Assembly (NCBI GenBank): GCA_003158495.1
Contig: PMJT01000221.1
Coordinates: 11,283 to 26,128 of the forward strand
DNA: 14,846 nucleotides
DNA from: Chloroflexota bacterium
Lineage (GTDB): Bacteria; Chloroflexota; Limnocylindria; Limnocylindrales; CSP1-4
Direction: 5' to 3'
Position numbers and translations under genes: made by a program. Under the pieces are notes generated by a model, which saw nothing but the letters and a program-made list of their open reading frames with translations, was not told the DNA's origin and made no database searches. Each line of letters opens with the position of its first letter. Within the stretch, counting starts at the first letter, position 1. Below, piece after piece: positions 14,680-14,846 of the stretch.

Positions 14680-14846
14680 ATGGATTCGCGCCTGCTGGCG
14701 TTTATCGGCGTTGCCGCGCTGCTTACGATCGCGCCCGGGCCGGACATGGCACTCGTGCTGCGGAACGCGCTGCGCGGCGGGTGGCGGGCTGTAATGCCGA
14801 CGGCGGCCGGGACGAGCACCGGTTGCATCGCCTGGGGAGCGGCTTC
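14680..14846 (+). CDS. LysE/RhtB family amino-acid exporter, N-terminal part
   Basis: The gene runs off the window, leaving 55 complete codons. ATG 14680 is preceded by GGAGG (14671-14675) at a short 4-nt spacing. The visible protein is MDSRLLAFIGVAALLTIAPG, then PDMALVLRNALRGGWRAVMP and TAAGTSTGCIAWGAA. This is the first membrane helix with the APGPDM signature, the loop with RNALRGGWRA, and the start of the second helix with G-T-x-x-G, all standard for LysE/RhtB translocators. Full members have about 205-215 residues and six helices and export lysine, threonine, homoserine lactones or related compounds. The substrate cannot be told from this part. It may be cotranscribed with the hydrolase upstream, but the 138-bp gap leaves this open. 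Confidence 0.9.
   Translation, partial: MDSRLLAFIGVAALLTIAPGPDMALVLRNALRGGWRAVMPTAAGTSTGCIAWGAA

Overview
This is a GC-rich, densely coding bacterial window. GTG and TTG starts occur, Shine-Dalgarno sites are strong for some genes and absent for others, and several exported proteins carry Ala/Ser/Thr/Pro-rich linkers. A DosR/DevR-like regulator, an LpqI-like GH3 lipoprotein, a zinc-ribbon membrane protein with an AYGQP repeat tail and an RhlE-type helicase with a long disordered tail fit a high-GC soil or freshwater lineage. Chloroflexota (Limnocylindria/Ellin6529-like) is my best guess and Actinomycetota the alternative. This rests on composition and gene style only; there is no rRNA or marker gene to settle it.

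Layout. 1-291: 3' end of a LURP-one-related (LOR) protein (+). 429-1076: NarL/DosR-type response regulator (-), with no histidine kinase beside it. 1387-1713: small unknown protein (+). 1804-4410: chemotaxis pair, CheW and a transmembrane methyl-accepting chemotaxis protein (both -), separated by 84 bp that hold a strong hairpin. 4611-5723: secreted NHL-type beta-propeller (-). 5724-6118: divergent intergenic region. 6119-7516: zinc ribbon / AYGQP repeats / one TM helix / extracytoplasmic domain (+). 7574-8806: GH3 beta-N-acetylhexosaminidase-like lipoprotein (-). 8917-9495: exported helical-domain protein (-), followed by the clearest intrinsic terminator of the window. 9666-11012: MFS transporter (-). 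11013-11357: divergent control region. 11358-13250: RhlE-type DEAD-box RNA helicase (+). 13251-13737: non-coding, with a 9-bp-stem terminator and an 83-bp tandem repeat. 13738-14541: alpha/beta hydrolase (+). 14680-end: 5' part of a LysE/RhtB exporter (+).

How the genes relate. Most are single transcription units bounded by convergent or divergent neighbours. The functional pair I can support is MCP plus CheW: the receptor senses outside or at the membrane and CheW couples it to a CheA encoded elsewhere. The beta-propeller, GH3 lipoprotein, helical-domain protein and zinc-ribbon protein are all envelope or exported proteins, but nothing visible ties them into one pathway.

I found no CRISPR array, tRNA, rRNA, insertion sequence or recognisable defence system. 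The most unusual items are the 83-bp tandem repeat with a conserved 24-bp core (13438-13660) and the zinc-ribbon/AYGQP membrane protein.
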